Below are positions 37,522 through 49,600 of a stretch of DNA of 64,000 bases, one piece after another. The stretch covers positions 183,239-247,238 of the forward strand of contig JAPTJF010000033.1 in NCBI GenBank assembly GCA_029339195.1. Reading direction: 5' to 3'. The stretch is from Micractinium sp. NFX-FRZ (taxonomy: Eukaryota; Chlorophyta; Trebouxiophyceae; Chlorellales; Chlorellaceae). Position numbers and translations under genes: made by a program. The notes beneath the pieces were generated by a model that had not been told where the DNA came from, made no database searches, and saw only the letters and a program-made list of their open reading frames with translations. Each line of letters begins with the position of its first letter. Position 1 is the first letter of the stretch.

Positions 37522-40500
37522 ATGAGCCGCGCAAGCCCCTCGGCTGACAGGCTGGGGCAGGTGCTCAGCGGGTCGGCGGTGCTGCAGGCGCCGGGCGCCG
37601 CCGCCGAGGGCGCCGCCGACAGCGCACCCGGCCTGGCGCTGCAAGCACCCACCGACGTGTCTGCTGCTGGCATTGTGCTGGAGAATCAGCGGCCGCACAG
37701 CGCGTTGTCAGAGGGCGTGGCGAGCGCTGGCCAGCCGGCGCAGGTGCGCTCGTGTTGGTTGTCGCAAGACTGATGCAGCAGCCGCACGGCATTTATCATA
37801 TAGCAAACAGTGCCTGGCAGCTGCTGTATATTTGTCAGGCGGCCGCTGCCCGCCTCAATGTGCACAGCACAATAATCTGAAGCACAGCAAGCCTCCCATG
37901 CGCACCTTTGCGCCTGCCCAACTTCTCTGCACCCTTCACCCTGTCCCCTTGCCACCCGCCCCTGTGCGTGCAGCCCGCAGTGGGCGAGTTTGTCGGAGAG
38001 TTTGTGCCCTCGGCCGGCGAGCAGGCGGCGGGGTACCAGGGGGAGACGTCGGGTGCGCTGCGCTGTGCACGCTGTGCATGGGCTGTGCTGTGCTGTGCTC
38101 TGGGCTGTGCCAACCGGGGCCTCTCCGACGGGCTTCCTGAAGGCTCCGGCACGGCACGAGCACAGTCGCAGAAATGTCCCACTGCGTGTTCTTTTTGTTG
38201 GACTGTTGTACGTGCACGCAGCGTGGCGCCGCTCTCCCACTGTTCCTTTCTGCCCTGTGCTGCTCTCCAGGCCTGCACGATGGCGGCACGGCGGGCGGCA
38301 GCACGTATGGGTTTGGAGAGACGGGAGCGGGGGTCCCAATGGATTACCACCAGCCAGGCACCGCCTCCGCACATGTGCGTTGGCAGCTGCTCCTGCAGCA
38401 GTACGAGAAGCAGCACGGGGCAGGGGCAGGGGCAGCAAGAGGGGGCAGCAACAGGCAGCAGGCACAGTGCTGGCGCCAGAAATTGAGGCCGCGGCGACAA
38501 CGGTTGTGACCGCGCTGCTAGCAGCCAGCATACCAGGGTTTGACAGCTGCAGGCCGGCGCGGCAGCAGGCAGACCATTGATCGATGGCACCGCCGCACCC
38601 CGCCGGTCGCTCCTCTGACTCTGTTCTGCCTGCCTGCTCTTCCTTCACACCTGCAGGTGGGCGGCGGCCTGCCGGCGGCCTCGTACCACGCCAGCCGTGC
38701 CGAGCCCGACGGGGGTGGCGGCACGTGGGCGGGGGCCCAGCAGGCGGGCACGCACCAGGCGAAGCGCAAGATGAGCGAGATGGGGGAGGTGGAGCTCGGG
38801 GGGGAGGCGGCGGCAGAGGCAGGGCAGGGGCAGGCGTCGACAGAGAGCGGCGGGGAGGGGACCACAGGCGGCGGCCTCAACAGGTGGGGAGCTGTGGGCA
38901 ATGGCGGGAGCTGTGGCCATGGCTGCAGTGTGGTGGTTTGCATGCTGGGCGAGGGCTGTGCAGGGGTGGCAGCGCTGGCACTGCTTGAGGGGATGCCCCT
39001 GCCACCCAGGCGGGGGTGCAGTAGTGCAGTGCGGTGCACTGCAGGCGCGCAGGAAGCCCCGGCCGGGCAGCAGGGGCATGGTCCCGCCTCATGGTCCCAC
39101 CACCATGGTCTCGCTGCTCCCGCTGTGCTGTGAGATGGGCCCTGTCGCGCCGCGGGGTGCCGTCTGACGTGGCCTTGGTGGTGGGAGTGGGATGCCCTGT
39201 GGCGCACGCATCCACTCTGTGCCTAGCCTGCGCTTGGCGCTACTTTATGTGCAGGGTGCCATCCGACGTGGCCATGGTGGTGGGGGACGCGCTGGTGCCG
39301 GAGGCAATGATGGGAGGGGCGGGTGGCAACGCGGGGGAGCTGCTGGCGGACAGTGCGGGCATGGTGAGAGCGTGCTGCTGTGCCTGCTGTGCCTGCTGTG
39401 CACTGCTGTGCCGCGCGCGCGGTCCCTTGCTCTGCAGCCAGCACGGGGGCGAGACTGAGCTGCAATGCGGCCATGCCTGCTGCTGCATCCCACCTGGCCC
39501 CCGCCTGCTCCCCATCCTGCCTTATCCTGGTGATTGCAATTGCAACGTGGCTCTGGCTCTCACCCTGCTGCCCCGACGTTGCCTCCATCTCCCCCTTACC
39601 TGACCTGCTGTGCTGTGCTGTGCTGTGCTGTGCTGTGCTGTGCTATGCTGTGCTGCAGCTGCTCCCCGACGACTGCGACAGCAACATGGCCCTGGCCATC
39701 CAAGCCTCGCTGGACGAGGCGCGCGCGCAGCAGCAGCGGCAGCACCAGCAGGCGGCAGCAGCGGCGGCGCCGGCAGCAGGCAGCGGTGATGCTGCAGCCG
39801 CGGCGGCAGCAGCGGCTGGGGAGGCTGTGCAGGAGAGCACCGCGGCGGCGGCGGCAGCGGGGGCAGACCCTACCCGCCCCTCGGATGCCGACATCATTGC
39901 GTGGGAGAATCAGATTCGGTGAGTGTGCCCCTCTGCCGCCAGCGCAAGTGTGTGTGTGTGTGTAGGCTTCTAGGCTGGCAGCGCCCATGGATGGCCATGT
40001 GTCACCCATGTCTGTGCATGGCCTTGCAGCTGTCTGTCTCTTTGTGTGCATGTTGCTTCGCCTGTTATGCACACGCGCTGCACTGTGGGGACAAGCAACG
40101 CATGGCATCCCCCTAGCCACTCTGCTGCCGCTGCCCCTCTGCGTTACCGCGCCGCATCACCACCTCCCACGCTGCGCTGTGCTGCACCGTGCTGTGCAGG
40201 GAGAGCGAGGTGAAGCGTGTGCCGCTGATGGGGGATCGCGAGCCGTTGGAGGCTTTGGCTGCTGAGTATGCCTCTGGGGCTGAGATTTACCGCCAGAAGA
40301 TTGAGCGGCTGGGGGAGGAGTACGGCAGCATACGGTGGGTAGACTCTCCCCTGCTGCATGTGGTGTGCATGCTGGGCGGTCCTGTCCCTATACCCACCAT
40401 CAGCTCGTTCCCGCCACGGCAGTGGCTGTCTGTCCAATGCTGGGTGGGTGCTCTCCTGCCGGTGTGCCGTGGCCCTGTGCGGGCTCTGTCACCTCCTCTT

Positions 40501-43397
40501 CTGCTTGGGAAAGTAGCTGCCGGCGCAGAAGCATGCTGGGTGGTGCTTGCGGTCCCGGTCTTGCTTGCCTGCACCTGTCATGCATTGTTGCCATCACAAG
40601 TTGTGTGAGAGGAGACTGCGCACGGCGCACCCTGCTCCCCTGCCACCTCACCTGCCTCGTCCTGGTTGCCCCCGGTCTGCGGTGCAGGCGGACACGTGGT
40701 GACGGTGCGTGGGGGCCAGGACCGGCAGCCGCAGCATGGGAGGGGTGGCATGGCGGGCTGCTTGGTCTCGCAGCATGGCGTGTGCACCTCGGCTGCGGCC
40801 TATGCGCTGCGCTGTAACCGTGTCCAGGAAATTCCTCCCCGCCCTCTCATGTCTCACTCTGCACCTGCTCCCCGTCTCTCCCTTTCCGCTTACCATTGCA
40901 TCGATGGCACAGGCAACTGCTTCTTCCGCTCCTTCCTGTTTGGCTACCTGGAGCACCTGCTGCTGTCGGGGGATGTGGGGGAGCGGGACCGCGTGATGGC
41001 GCGGGTGGAGGGCATGAAGGGGACGCTGACGCAGGTTGGGGGCTACGACGAAATTGGTGAGCGCGCGTTGGAAGGGAGGGCGTGCAGGGCAAGTGGAGGG
41101 GGCGAAGGGGCGATGGTTGGGAGTCTTGCAGCACACGCTGTGCAAGACATTGAGGGCTAGGATGAGGATCAGCGGGGTGCAACAGGTCGTGCTACGGACA
41201 CGGGTGGTGAGCGGCATGATCCGGGTTGGGTTGGCACCGTTGCAGGTGCAGGATGGCAGCGCTGCTTGCTGCCAGGACCCCGCTGACCTTCCTTCTGCCC
41301 ACTCACTGCCCCGGCCTGCTGCAGTGCTGGAGACGCCGCTGGATATGGTGCTGCAGGTGAGCCGCACTCCTGCCCGCTGTGCCTGCTTTGGCATACGCTG
41401 TCGCTGTTCCCACAGTTCCTGCCACCGCACTTGTGCTGCTGCTTGCTGATGGGTGTTGCAACCGCCCGCTCCGCTCCCTCCGTGGCGGCAAAACCGCTGT
41501 TGCCGCTGGGTTGCTGGCATCAAGGGCGTTTATGTCGCTGTGCCAGTTTTGTGCAGTCAGCTGGCGAGCCGGCCACCCAGCCACGCAGCTTCTTATTAGC
41601 AACAACAACCCGCCTGCACACGCCTCGCCCACGCACCCTCCCCTGGCCGCAGATGCTGCGCAGCGTGGCCGCCCCGCTGGACCCTCTAACGATTGAGGGG
41701 CTGGAGACGAATGTGCGGGACGACGACATCAGGTGGGGTCGGGGTGCTGGTGGGGGGTGGGGTTGCTGGTGTGTGCAGTGTGTGTGTGCATGTGTGCGTG
41801 TGACTGGGCTGCCCCCCCTTGGGAGGAAAAGCGGGAGGACATGATGGGTGTAAGGGCAGGTCCACTGCACATGAGGCAGGGGTGGCGCGTGGGTGTGGCG
41901 TGCTCTCTGCTGCCGTGCTCCTGCTGTCACTAGGGGTGGTGAGAGACAGTGGGACATGCTGCACGTGAGAAGAAGGCCGCATAGATGCCTGGCTTTGGCG
42001 CCAGCACGCCTGCTGTCCGTGCTCCCACCAGCTGCCCCAAACATTGCTCACCCGCCGGCCGCTCTGCCTCCCCTTCTGCCCACACTGGCCTCTGCAGTGC
42101 TTACGCTGTGTGGCTGCTGCGCATGGTCACCTCCAGCGAGATCAAGCGGCGGGCAGACTTCTTTGCGCCCTTCATCATGGTGGGTGCATACGCTTGGCAG
42201 GCATGGGCTGCACTGGTTTCCATAAGAAGCTGCACTGGTTTCCATAGGGAACGTGGGTCATGGCGGGGCAGACACTGGGAGAGGGCCGGGTTGAGGCAGG
42301 GCAAGGGGACTGGGGGCAGGCAGTCAAGCAGTCCGGCACTTGCCCAACCGCCTCTTCCCCATTAGCGCTCACCCCGCCTTGCCCCACTGTTGCAAACACC
42401 AAGGTTTGTCCAAGCAAATTTCCTCCGGGTCTTGGCAACTCGGATGTGGCCACCTTCTGGCCATGCGGGCAGACCTCAACAACCAGTTTGCAACTATACA
42501 TACGTGCACCCCTTTTACATTTTCTAAACCCAACACACGCACTGATATGTGCCCACCACCCTGCCGAGGGCGTGAGCGACCAGGGTGTGGCCACCTTCTG
42601 CTGTAACCGATCACACAATTTCACCTCGCAGCAACCTTATCCATACATGAACTCAACCATCCTCCCGCAGGGCCTGAGCGACCTGGATGTGTCCACCTTC
42701 TGCTCCAAGTGCGTGGACCCCATGGGGGAGGAGAGCGACCACGTGCAGCTGGTGGCGCTCACAGACGCGGTGCAGGTGGGGGCAGGGGTAGGGCAGGTGG
42801 GGCGTAGGGGTACACAGCGGGTGGTTGTGTTGTCAGGAAGAAGGTGGGGTGGCTGCCAGGGGGAGGCTTCACAAACGTGCAGCCGGTGGCGCTTTCTGAG
42901 GCCCTGCACGTGTGTTGCGTTCCTTTTCCAGACATGTATGTAGTCCCCGCTCCCGGTGCGTTACTAGCTGCACCCCACCCCTCCGCCCCTGCCTGTGGGG
43001 TCCTCACTCCATCCCTCGCTCCCTCTCCACCCACTCCACCCTACCCCGCCGTCCCAGGTGCCCATCCGGGTGGTGTATCTCGACCGAAGCCTGGCGCCCG
43101 GCGGCGGCGGTGACGGCGCCCCTGGGGGCGCTGTGCACGTCGACCTCCACGATTTTGTGCCCGAGGGGTGCCCCGCCGCCTCGCAGCCGCGCGTGCACCT
43201 GCTGTACCGGCCAGGCCACTACGTGAGGCGGGGCGCGGGTTGGTGGGGGTGGGAGCAGGGGGCTGCCGGGCGGGGCTAGGGCCCGACTTGTTTACCTGCC
43301 TCCGCCCACAAGGTGCGCGTGACATGTGTGCCTGCTGCCCTCCCGCCTCTTGCCCTGCCCTGCCCTGCAGGACCTGCTGTACCCTCGCCACGGCTAG
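37522..43397 (+). CDS. Otubain-type (OTUB/C65) deubiquitinase with an N-terminal UIM-like motif
   Basis: Fifteen exons, all in phase, give 595 residues: 37522-37743, 37974-38052, 38271-38374, 38657-38883, 39255-39363, 39659-39918, 40200-40334, 40688-40704, 40913-41056, 41325-41356, 41653-41732, 42098-42179, 42671-42775, 43058-43222, 43371-43397. The N-terminal ~330 residues are low complexity except for a UIM-like helix (DSNMALAIQASLDEARAQ, ~253-271). The otubain domain starts at ESEVKRVPLMGDREPLEALA. The catalytic triad is visible: Asp384 and Cys387 in TRGDGNCFFRSFLFGYLE and His586 in VHLLYRPGHY; YDILY of animal OTUB1 corresponds to YDLLYPRHG here. It should cleave ubiquitin chains, in OTUB1 preferentially K48-linked. 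The 17-base exon 8 and the intron after it split the DG|NC active-site motif. The start is a choice between 37522 and 37225. Confidence 0.88.
39155..39192 (+). pseudogene. Decayed copy of the otubain exon-5 start
   Basis: GGTGCCGTCTGACGTGGCC followed by TTGGTGGTGGGAG parallels GGTGCCATCCGACGTGGCC, ATGGTGGTGGGGG at the start of the true exon (39255). It sits about 100 bases upstream in the same intron. Confidence 0.7.
39606..39651 (+). repeat. (TGCTG)n pentanucleotide run before otubain exon 6
   Basis: Eight or more TGCTG/TGTGC-phase units with one T-to-A change, ending at the CAG acceptor of exon 6. A (GT)n run follows that exon at about 39947-39963. Confidence 0.85.
42427..42460 (+). pseudogene. 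Decayed copy 1 of otubain exon 13 start
   Basis: GGTCTTGGCAACTCGGATGT then GGCCACCTTCTGG parallels GGCCTGAGCGACCTGGATGT then GTCCACCTTCTGC in exon 13 (42671 onward). It lies in the intron upstream, the farther of two such copies. Confidence 0.65.
42568..42603 (+). pseudogene. Decayed copy 2 of otubain exon 13 start
   Basis: GGCGTGAGCGACCAGGGTGT then GGCCACCTTCTGCTG is closer to exon 13 than copy 1. Spacing between copy 1, copy 2 and the true exon is about 140 and 100 bases. A conceptual reading is GVSDQGVATFCC against GLSDLDVSTFCS. Confidence 0.75.
42878..42918 (+). pseudogene. Decayed copy of otubain exon 13 end, in the downstream intron
   Basis: The reading VQPVALSEALHV parallels VQLVALTDAVQV of the exon's 3' end, including a GTG in the donor position. 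It lies about 110 bases beyond the true donor. Confidence 0.7.
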
Positions 43398-43411
43398 CTT
43401 TTCCCCCCCCC

Positions 43412-43446
<35 letters not shown>

Positions 43447-43560
43447 ACCCCCCCCCCCCCCCCCCCCNNNNNNNNNNCTCTTTCCCTCCACGACCCCCTT
43501 CCGATCTGGGGTCCTCACTCCATCCCTCGCTCCCTCTCCCCCCCCCCCCCCCCCCCCCGA
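43398..43560. other. Assembly artefact: poly-C tracts, 10-N gap and Illumina-adapter-like sequence
   Basis: Just after the otubain stop comes poly-C (about 43405-43467), then ten Ns (43468-43477). Next is a 30-base segment (43478-43507) beginning CTCTTTCCCTCCACGAC and ending TTCCGATCT. This matches the end of the standard Illumina universal adapter except for a few changes, all to C. It is followed by a 32-base copy (43508-43539) of 42997-43028 and more poly-C. This order is not biological and marks a misjoined read end. Confidence 0.9.
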
Positions 43561-44298
43561 CAAATGGGCTGTTGCTGAGCCCCGCGCTGCACCCATCGCG
43601 GCTGTGGCTGTGGGCTGCAACAGCACAGAACAATAGTTGGAGGCGTGCGTCGTGCCCGCCCGCCTGCTTGCATTTGCCAGCTATGCAACGCATTGCTTAC
43701 TCCCTGGATTGCCACGCGGGCTTCAGTTACGCTCCTGCCTGCCTTGCTTTCCCCGACCCGTCTGCTACGTTTCTATACTTTCTTTTCATGCTGCCACTTG
43801 TTCTGCTGACATTCTTGATGCCCTGGGACCTGCGCTGCTGTAATTGAGCGGCGTGAGGAGGTCCCGCTGAGCGACTGCGGTCTGGCGGCACGCAAAGAGG
43901 CACCCACTACAGCTCACCCAGCATTGCTCTTCATGGAGCTGCACTGCCGCCACACCGCCAGACGCAGCATTGCTGGAATTTGGACTCAACTTCATTCTTT
44001 ACTGGGCGTTGGGCAGCTAGAGCACGCCCCAGCTCTGCAGACACGCCGCAGTTGTGTCAGCCCAAGAAGCTCCCACCCAGCCCGCTCCACCGAGTCAGTT
44101 GACCATTGTGTCACAAGGTGCAGCTACAAGGGGGGTAGTAGTGTGGCGGGCGGGCAGCCAGGGGCGCCAGACAGACGGGCAGACAGCCAAGACGGATAGA
44201 CGGCAAGCAGTGCGGCCCCTGCTGCTGCCCTGCCACCAAGTGCTGTCACTGCCGGCGGTGGGAGCCGCCTCAGTGGGCGGGGTGAGGAGGGCTCTGGC
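43561..44298. other. Spacer between convergent otubain and UEV1 genes
   Basis: No gene seen. A plus-strand TGTAA at 43839-43843 is a candidate poly(A) signal for the otubain, about 440 bases after its stop. Part of that distance is the artefact described just upstream, so the true spacing is uncertain. Confidence 0.4.
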
Positions 44299-45993
44299 TC
44301 AGTAGTTGGCGCCCTCCGGCGGCTGCGGCAGCTTGCGGTTGTGCGGCTGCGCCATCTCCCGCCGCAGCTCCTGCACGCAGGACACGGAGGGGGTGGTGTG
44401 GTGTGGGGGGTGGCACAGCACTGGGCCCGGTCCAAATCCGGAAACAAGGACAGCGTGGCAGCAACATTCAAACAACCAACCCCAATGCACAGCATCCTCA
44501 ACAGCATCCTGCAGCATCCTCAAACCACTGCAAACACCGCCTCACAGCCTCCCATCACACACACACACACACTCGCGCACACACATGAACATTGTGGCCA
44601 GGCCCCGGCGCCCCGACTCTCACCGTGAGCACCGTCTCCATTGTGTACTGCCGGGTCCAGCGGCCTAGCACGTGGAAGACGCGGGGGTCCACCACGCCGT
44701 TAGGGGCCACGCAGCTCATCTGCACGCGCGACTGGAAGCGCACTTGGGGGGGCTGCAGCGGGGGCACAGCAGGTGGGGGGGCAGGGAAGCAAGCGAAGTG
44801 GGCGGGAATTTGTTGACACATGGAGAACGGGGTCGTTGGACAGGAGCAGCGGGTGCGGCGAACTTAGCGAGGAGCGCTTGGAAGGGCAGGCGGCAGCACA
44901 CATTGGGCAGCTGTATGCATTGGCAGACCCTGCCGCTGCTGCTTGCACATCCTGCTGGACGTGGCTCTGCAGCCCTCCATTCCTGCCCACCGTGCGTCTG
45001 CCTGCTGTGCCCACCCCCAGTCGGCCAGCCTCGCACCAACGAGGGCACTGCACACTCACCCTATCAGGGTACGACTCGTCGCAGTATATTTTCAAGGTGT
45101 AAATGCGGCCGTCATGCACAGTCTGCAGGGGAGGGTGGTGCAGGCACGCAGGTGGGTGAGCCGGCCAGTCTGCCGCCCTGCGCACGCATGCTTCCCTCCT
45201 GCCTCTGCCCTGCCCGCCCCCGGGCCGGAGCAACCAGGTGCAAGACCCGCTGCACCAGCCACGTCATCCCGGTCCCCAGGCCAAGCCTAAGCGAGGCAAG
45301 ACAGGCAGGCACGCCATGCATGCCAGGCCAGAAGCGGTGCTCGGCTTGCAGCTGCCCATCTGTCTTCTCACGTTGGGCGGGCCGATGATGGTGCCGGTCC
45401 AGTGCCGCATAAGCATGTCCTCAGTGCTGTCCATGCCGTAGCTCACCGTGCCGTCCCCGATCCCCTTCTCCCCCTTCTCCAGCTCCTCCAGCAGCCGGAA
45501 GTTGCGGGGCACTGGAGAGTGAGGAAGAAGAAGGAGAGACGAGGAAAGGAGTGGGTGCAGCAGGGTGAGCGGGGCAGGCGGAGGCGGCGGGGGCCCAGCC
45601 GAAAGGCGAGGGCCAGGGGGGTGCAGGCCATGAGGGCAGCGAAGCGTGCATTGATGGCCAATGCGATCCAGGAGGGATTGCGGTCATCAAGCTGCCAGAC
45701 TGGATGCAAAGGGGGTGCAAGCTGCAGGCTCATAGAGGGCAGCGCCCAGCGCTGCCGCCGCCGCCGCCCACAGCCAAAACAACCCTGCAGCGGTGCCCCA
45801 GGCACGCCTGATGCACGGCAGCCAGCCCAAATGACAGTGATCTGCCGCACGGGCGCCTTTGAGTGCCGAGGGCGGCGCTCTGCCTCGGAAACAGGCGGCT
45901 TCCTGCCAGCGGCGCGTCACCAGGCCTCCCTCGCCCTTCGATGATTGATTGGAGCTCACCCACAACATTTCCCGTGACGCCCTGCATGGCCAA
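44299..45993 (-). CDS. UEV1: Ubiquitin-conjugating enzyme variant (UEV1/MMS2)
   Basis: Five minus-strand exons, 45960-45993, 45372-45511, 45060-45122, 44624-44752 and 44299-44370, give 145 residues, the usual length. The start [11 protein letters not shown] splices into [20 protein letters not shown], followed by [55 protein letters not shown] and the C-terminal [18 protein letters not shown]. These are the plant and animal UEV1/MMS2 blocks. The position of the E2 catalytic cysteine is not occupied by Cys in an HPN context, as expected of this inactive variant. With UBC13 it makes K63-linked ubiquitin chains in post-replication DNA repair. It is divergent from BRF1 across a ~630-bp spacer. 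Confidence 0.95.
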
Positions 45994-46621
45994 GCCCCTT
46001 GCGTGCGTCCTCGATCGGAGGTCGCCGGCTGCTAGCAGTCGCCCTCACTCGGTGCAGATGCTGTGCAAGTGCTGGACGCAAAATGTAGCTCTAGGCCTCT
46101 CATGGCTTGCTGAAACGCTAGAAACCCACTGCCAGCTTGGCGGCCTTTCCAAACAAGACTGGCGCCCCGGTTGAGGAGCTGCGCAGAATACGCGCATTCC
46201 AAGGATATCTGCTCACGTTTTCCAGCCACGCCGAGACCCGCTGGCGCCCATACGCGAAGTTTGCTTTTGGCGCAGGCCGGGCGCAGCGAGAGCAGGACAG
46301 GTGAATTGCTCATGGTGCTATGCCGGCATGCCATGTGCATCCGCGACAGTTGGGGCCCCCGGCAGCTGTGGAATGTTGGCAGGCAGCTTGTGGCACAGTG
46401 GGGGCCGCGGGAAGAGCAGGACATCCTCGTGTAGTGTGTTGTCGGCTTCCAGGGAGGGCCGCGAGCGCCAGAGGGCCGCCGCGGCTACCCACCCCTCTCC
46501 CGCCGGCGCCTGACGCCGCCGGCTGGGCGCGCCGCCCCTCTACCGTCCCCCGCAGACACATCCCATCCTGTCCTTCTGAGGGCCGCAGCAGACCGCCTCT
46601 GGGAGGCGAGCAGGCGGCTGC
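45994..46621. promoter_or_regulatory. Divergent intergenic region between UEV1 and BRF1
   Basis: About 630 bp between opposed start codons with no exon placed. It probably holds both promoters. I see no recognisable TATA box or operator-like element. Confidence 0.4.
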
Positions 46622-49600
46622 ATGGTGTTTTGCGGCTACTGCCAGGATGAGGTGGATGTGGAGGCGGACGACGCCAACGGCTTCTCGTGAGTGGCAGCCG
46701 ACGTCTTTTGTCCTCCTAGACCGGCAGCTGTGCTGGCTTGCCCAGCCTGTTCGCCTCCCTGCCACGCCGCCTGTCTACATGCTCATGCGTGCTGCCACCT
46801 CACAGGTAGCACCCAAGTTGCCGTTGCCGCTGCCGCAGGCGCCGCTCCCTCGTTCTTCCACCCCACGCCCACCCGCGCCCACCGCCCTCTTTGCCCCCCT
46901 CCACCCACCTGCAGCTGCTGCGTGCAGTGCGGCCGCGTGCTGGAAGACGCGGCCTTCTCCGCCGATGTCACCTTCCAGAAAGACGCGGGCGGGGAGAGCG
47001 CGGTGGTGGGGCAGTTTGTGAACGAGGCGGGCGTTGCGCGCGGCATCGGGCGTATCCACGGCGGCCGGGTGTACGCCTACCAGGCGGACAGCCACGAGAA
47101 GGCGCAGCAGCGGGGGCGGCACGAGATTGCGCACCTGGTGGATCAGCTGAACGTGCGGCCGCGGGAGGAGTCGGTTGAGTCGGGTGAGCGGGCGATGGAC
47201 CAACAAGGGCGGTGCCTTGGTGGCTTGGGGGCAGGATGGTGTGCGGTGGGCCGGGGACAATAGACAGAAACACTCAGGTTCAGCAGGCTAAGGGACACAG
47301 GAAAGAAGCAGTGAACTTCAGTGGGCTAACGGGATGGGTGCATGAGCATAGGGCTGTGCAGAACAGACTTGTTGAGCTCCCCATCTTCAGCACCTCCCCA
47401 TCTTCAGCACCTCCCTGCCGATTTTGCATGCCCAGTCCTCTCCAGCCTGCGCTGCTCCCTTCCTGACGTCCCGCCCCCACCTCACCGCCGCCCCCACCAT
47501 TTGCGCCCCCTCCTGCCGCAGCCCACCGTCTGTACAAGATTGCCCTCCAGCGCGGGTTCACGCGGGGGCGGCGCACCAACCAGGTGGCGGCTGCCTGCCT
47601 CTACCTCGTGTGCCGCCAGGACTCCAAGCCCTTCCTGCTCATCGACTTCAGCGACTCGCTGCAGGTGCGCTGTGCCGTGCCGTGCCATGCTGTGCATGCT
47701 GTGCTGTGTGTTGTGTGCTGTACTGTGCATGCTGGGTGTGCTTTGCATGCTGTGCACGCTTGCCGCTACTGCTCATCAACTTCAGCGACGCGCTGCATCG
47801 GCTGCTGTGCTGCTGTGTGGGGTTGGACACGCTGTGTGTCATGCCTTGGCCATCCCGCTGCCTCCCGCTCTCCTCCTTCCCGTCCGCCAACTTGCCGCCC
47901 TCCTCTTCCTCTCCCGTTGGCCTGCATGCCAGCGCGTTTACCGTGGGCGCTTACCTCTCTTGCTCGACCCTCGTGCCCCCCCTGCTGTATATTAATCCTT
48001 GTCCCCCTCCCTCTCATTCCTTGCGCCCCTCCCGCCCCGCAGATCAACGTGTTCACCCTGGGAGCCGTCTTCCTGCAGCTGGCCAAGCTGCTGCGCCTCA
48101 CGGAGCACCCCATGTTTGCCAAGTGAGGCAGGCAGGCGGGGTGGAGGTAGTGTGCCAGCGCAATCAGGCATAGTGAACGGCCGGCGTGGAGCAGCGCAGC
48201 TAGTGCAGGCGGGGCCTGGGCACCCCGCCTTGCTGGTCGCCCCCTGCCCTGTCTTTGCCCTGTCCTGTCGGCCCCCTGCCCTTGCCCAACTCTAGTAGTG
48301 CTTACCCTGCGCTGCTCCCCTGCCACCCATGCGCTCTGTTGCAGGCCCGTGGACCCCTCCCTCTACATCCACCGCTTTGCCGACCGGCTCGACTTTGGGC
48401 GGCGCATGCACGAGGTGGGCGGCGGGCAGGCGAGGGTGGGACGGAGGGGCCACGCGCATGAGCCCCGCCGCAGTGGTTGGCTGGGGTGTCGAGAGTTGTG
48501 TGCCTGGAGCCTGCCTGCTGCCCCCCAACCTCCCCTGCTTCGCTTGCCCCGCTCGCCGCACTCACCTGCCCGGTCCCCTTCCACAAATGAACAACCACGT
48601 GTGTGTCTGCAGGTGGCCAACACCGCGCTGCGCCTGGTTGCCTCCATGAAGCGGGACTGGATCCAGACGGGGCGCCGGCCCTCGGGCATCTGCGGGGCAG
48701 CCATCTACATTGCGGCGCACATTCACGGTGAGGCGTGGGGGCAACGCGTGGGGCACATGGGTGGGGCGCACGGGGGCTTGGGTGGGCGATGGAGGCCTGG
48801 CGGGAGCGGCTGGTCGGCATCATGGAAGCAGCCCGGGGGCAGCAACTGGTCAGTGGCGGGGTATGCGAGCTGTCGCAGTGGACGCGTGCAGGGGGCCACG
48901 GAGGGCCGCACCTTGCCCTCGGTGCGCTCTTCCTGTTAGAGGTTTGTCGCAGGCTTCTCAGCGCCCCAGGCTATGAGGGCTCCCTCGGTGTCGTCACTAC
49001 CACCAACGATGCTGCTGTAAGGTACCTACCCTTGCAAGGGCGCTCATCCTTTGCTGCTGCACTGCTTCTACCCCCTGCCCAGGCTTTGAGCGCTCCATCC
49101 GCGACGTGGTGTCGGTGGTGCACATTGGGGAGCACACGCTGTCCAAGCGGCTCTACGAGTTCTCATCAACCACGGCATCGCTCTACACCGCGGGTGAGGG
49201 GCTGTGGTGGTGCAGCGGGGCGTGACGCAGCGGGGCATGATGGGGCGGGGCAGGCAGCGGATGGACAGGGGTGGGTTGCACAGCGTGCAGGCTGGCAGGA
49301 ATGCAGCCCGTGGTAGGCTCTTGCGTCATTGGAATGGCAGGCGAAGACAATAGGCATGAAGAAGGCTCACCTGTCCCCTCCCTTCCTCCCTCTCCCACTG
49401 CAGAGGAGTTTGAGGAGCAGGCGAAGCAGATTGACATGGAGGAGGAGCAGCGGCTGCAGATTGCGCAACCGGCGGCGCAGCCCGTGGGCCTGCTGGAGTC
49501 GGCGGGATGCGAGCACTTGCGTGAGCCCCCTGGGAGCGGGGCGGGGCGGGGGGGGAGGAGGGGTGGGAGCAGTGTGCTGGAGTAGGACCAATCGGTCACA

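Noticed and set aside
36871..37698. Long minus-strand open frame upstream of the methyltransferase, with a CSLC...GESCKRARRKGERAKLERR stretch
   Set aside because: Its frame does not join the methyltransferase exons, and a start codon with motif I at 36916 gives a complete, in-phase model without it. It overlaps the otubain 5' side. It may be chance in GC-rich DNA.
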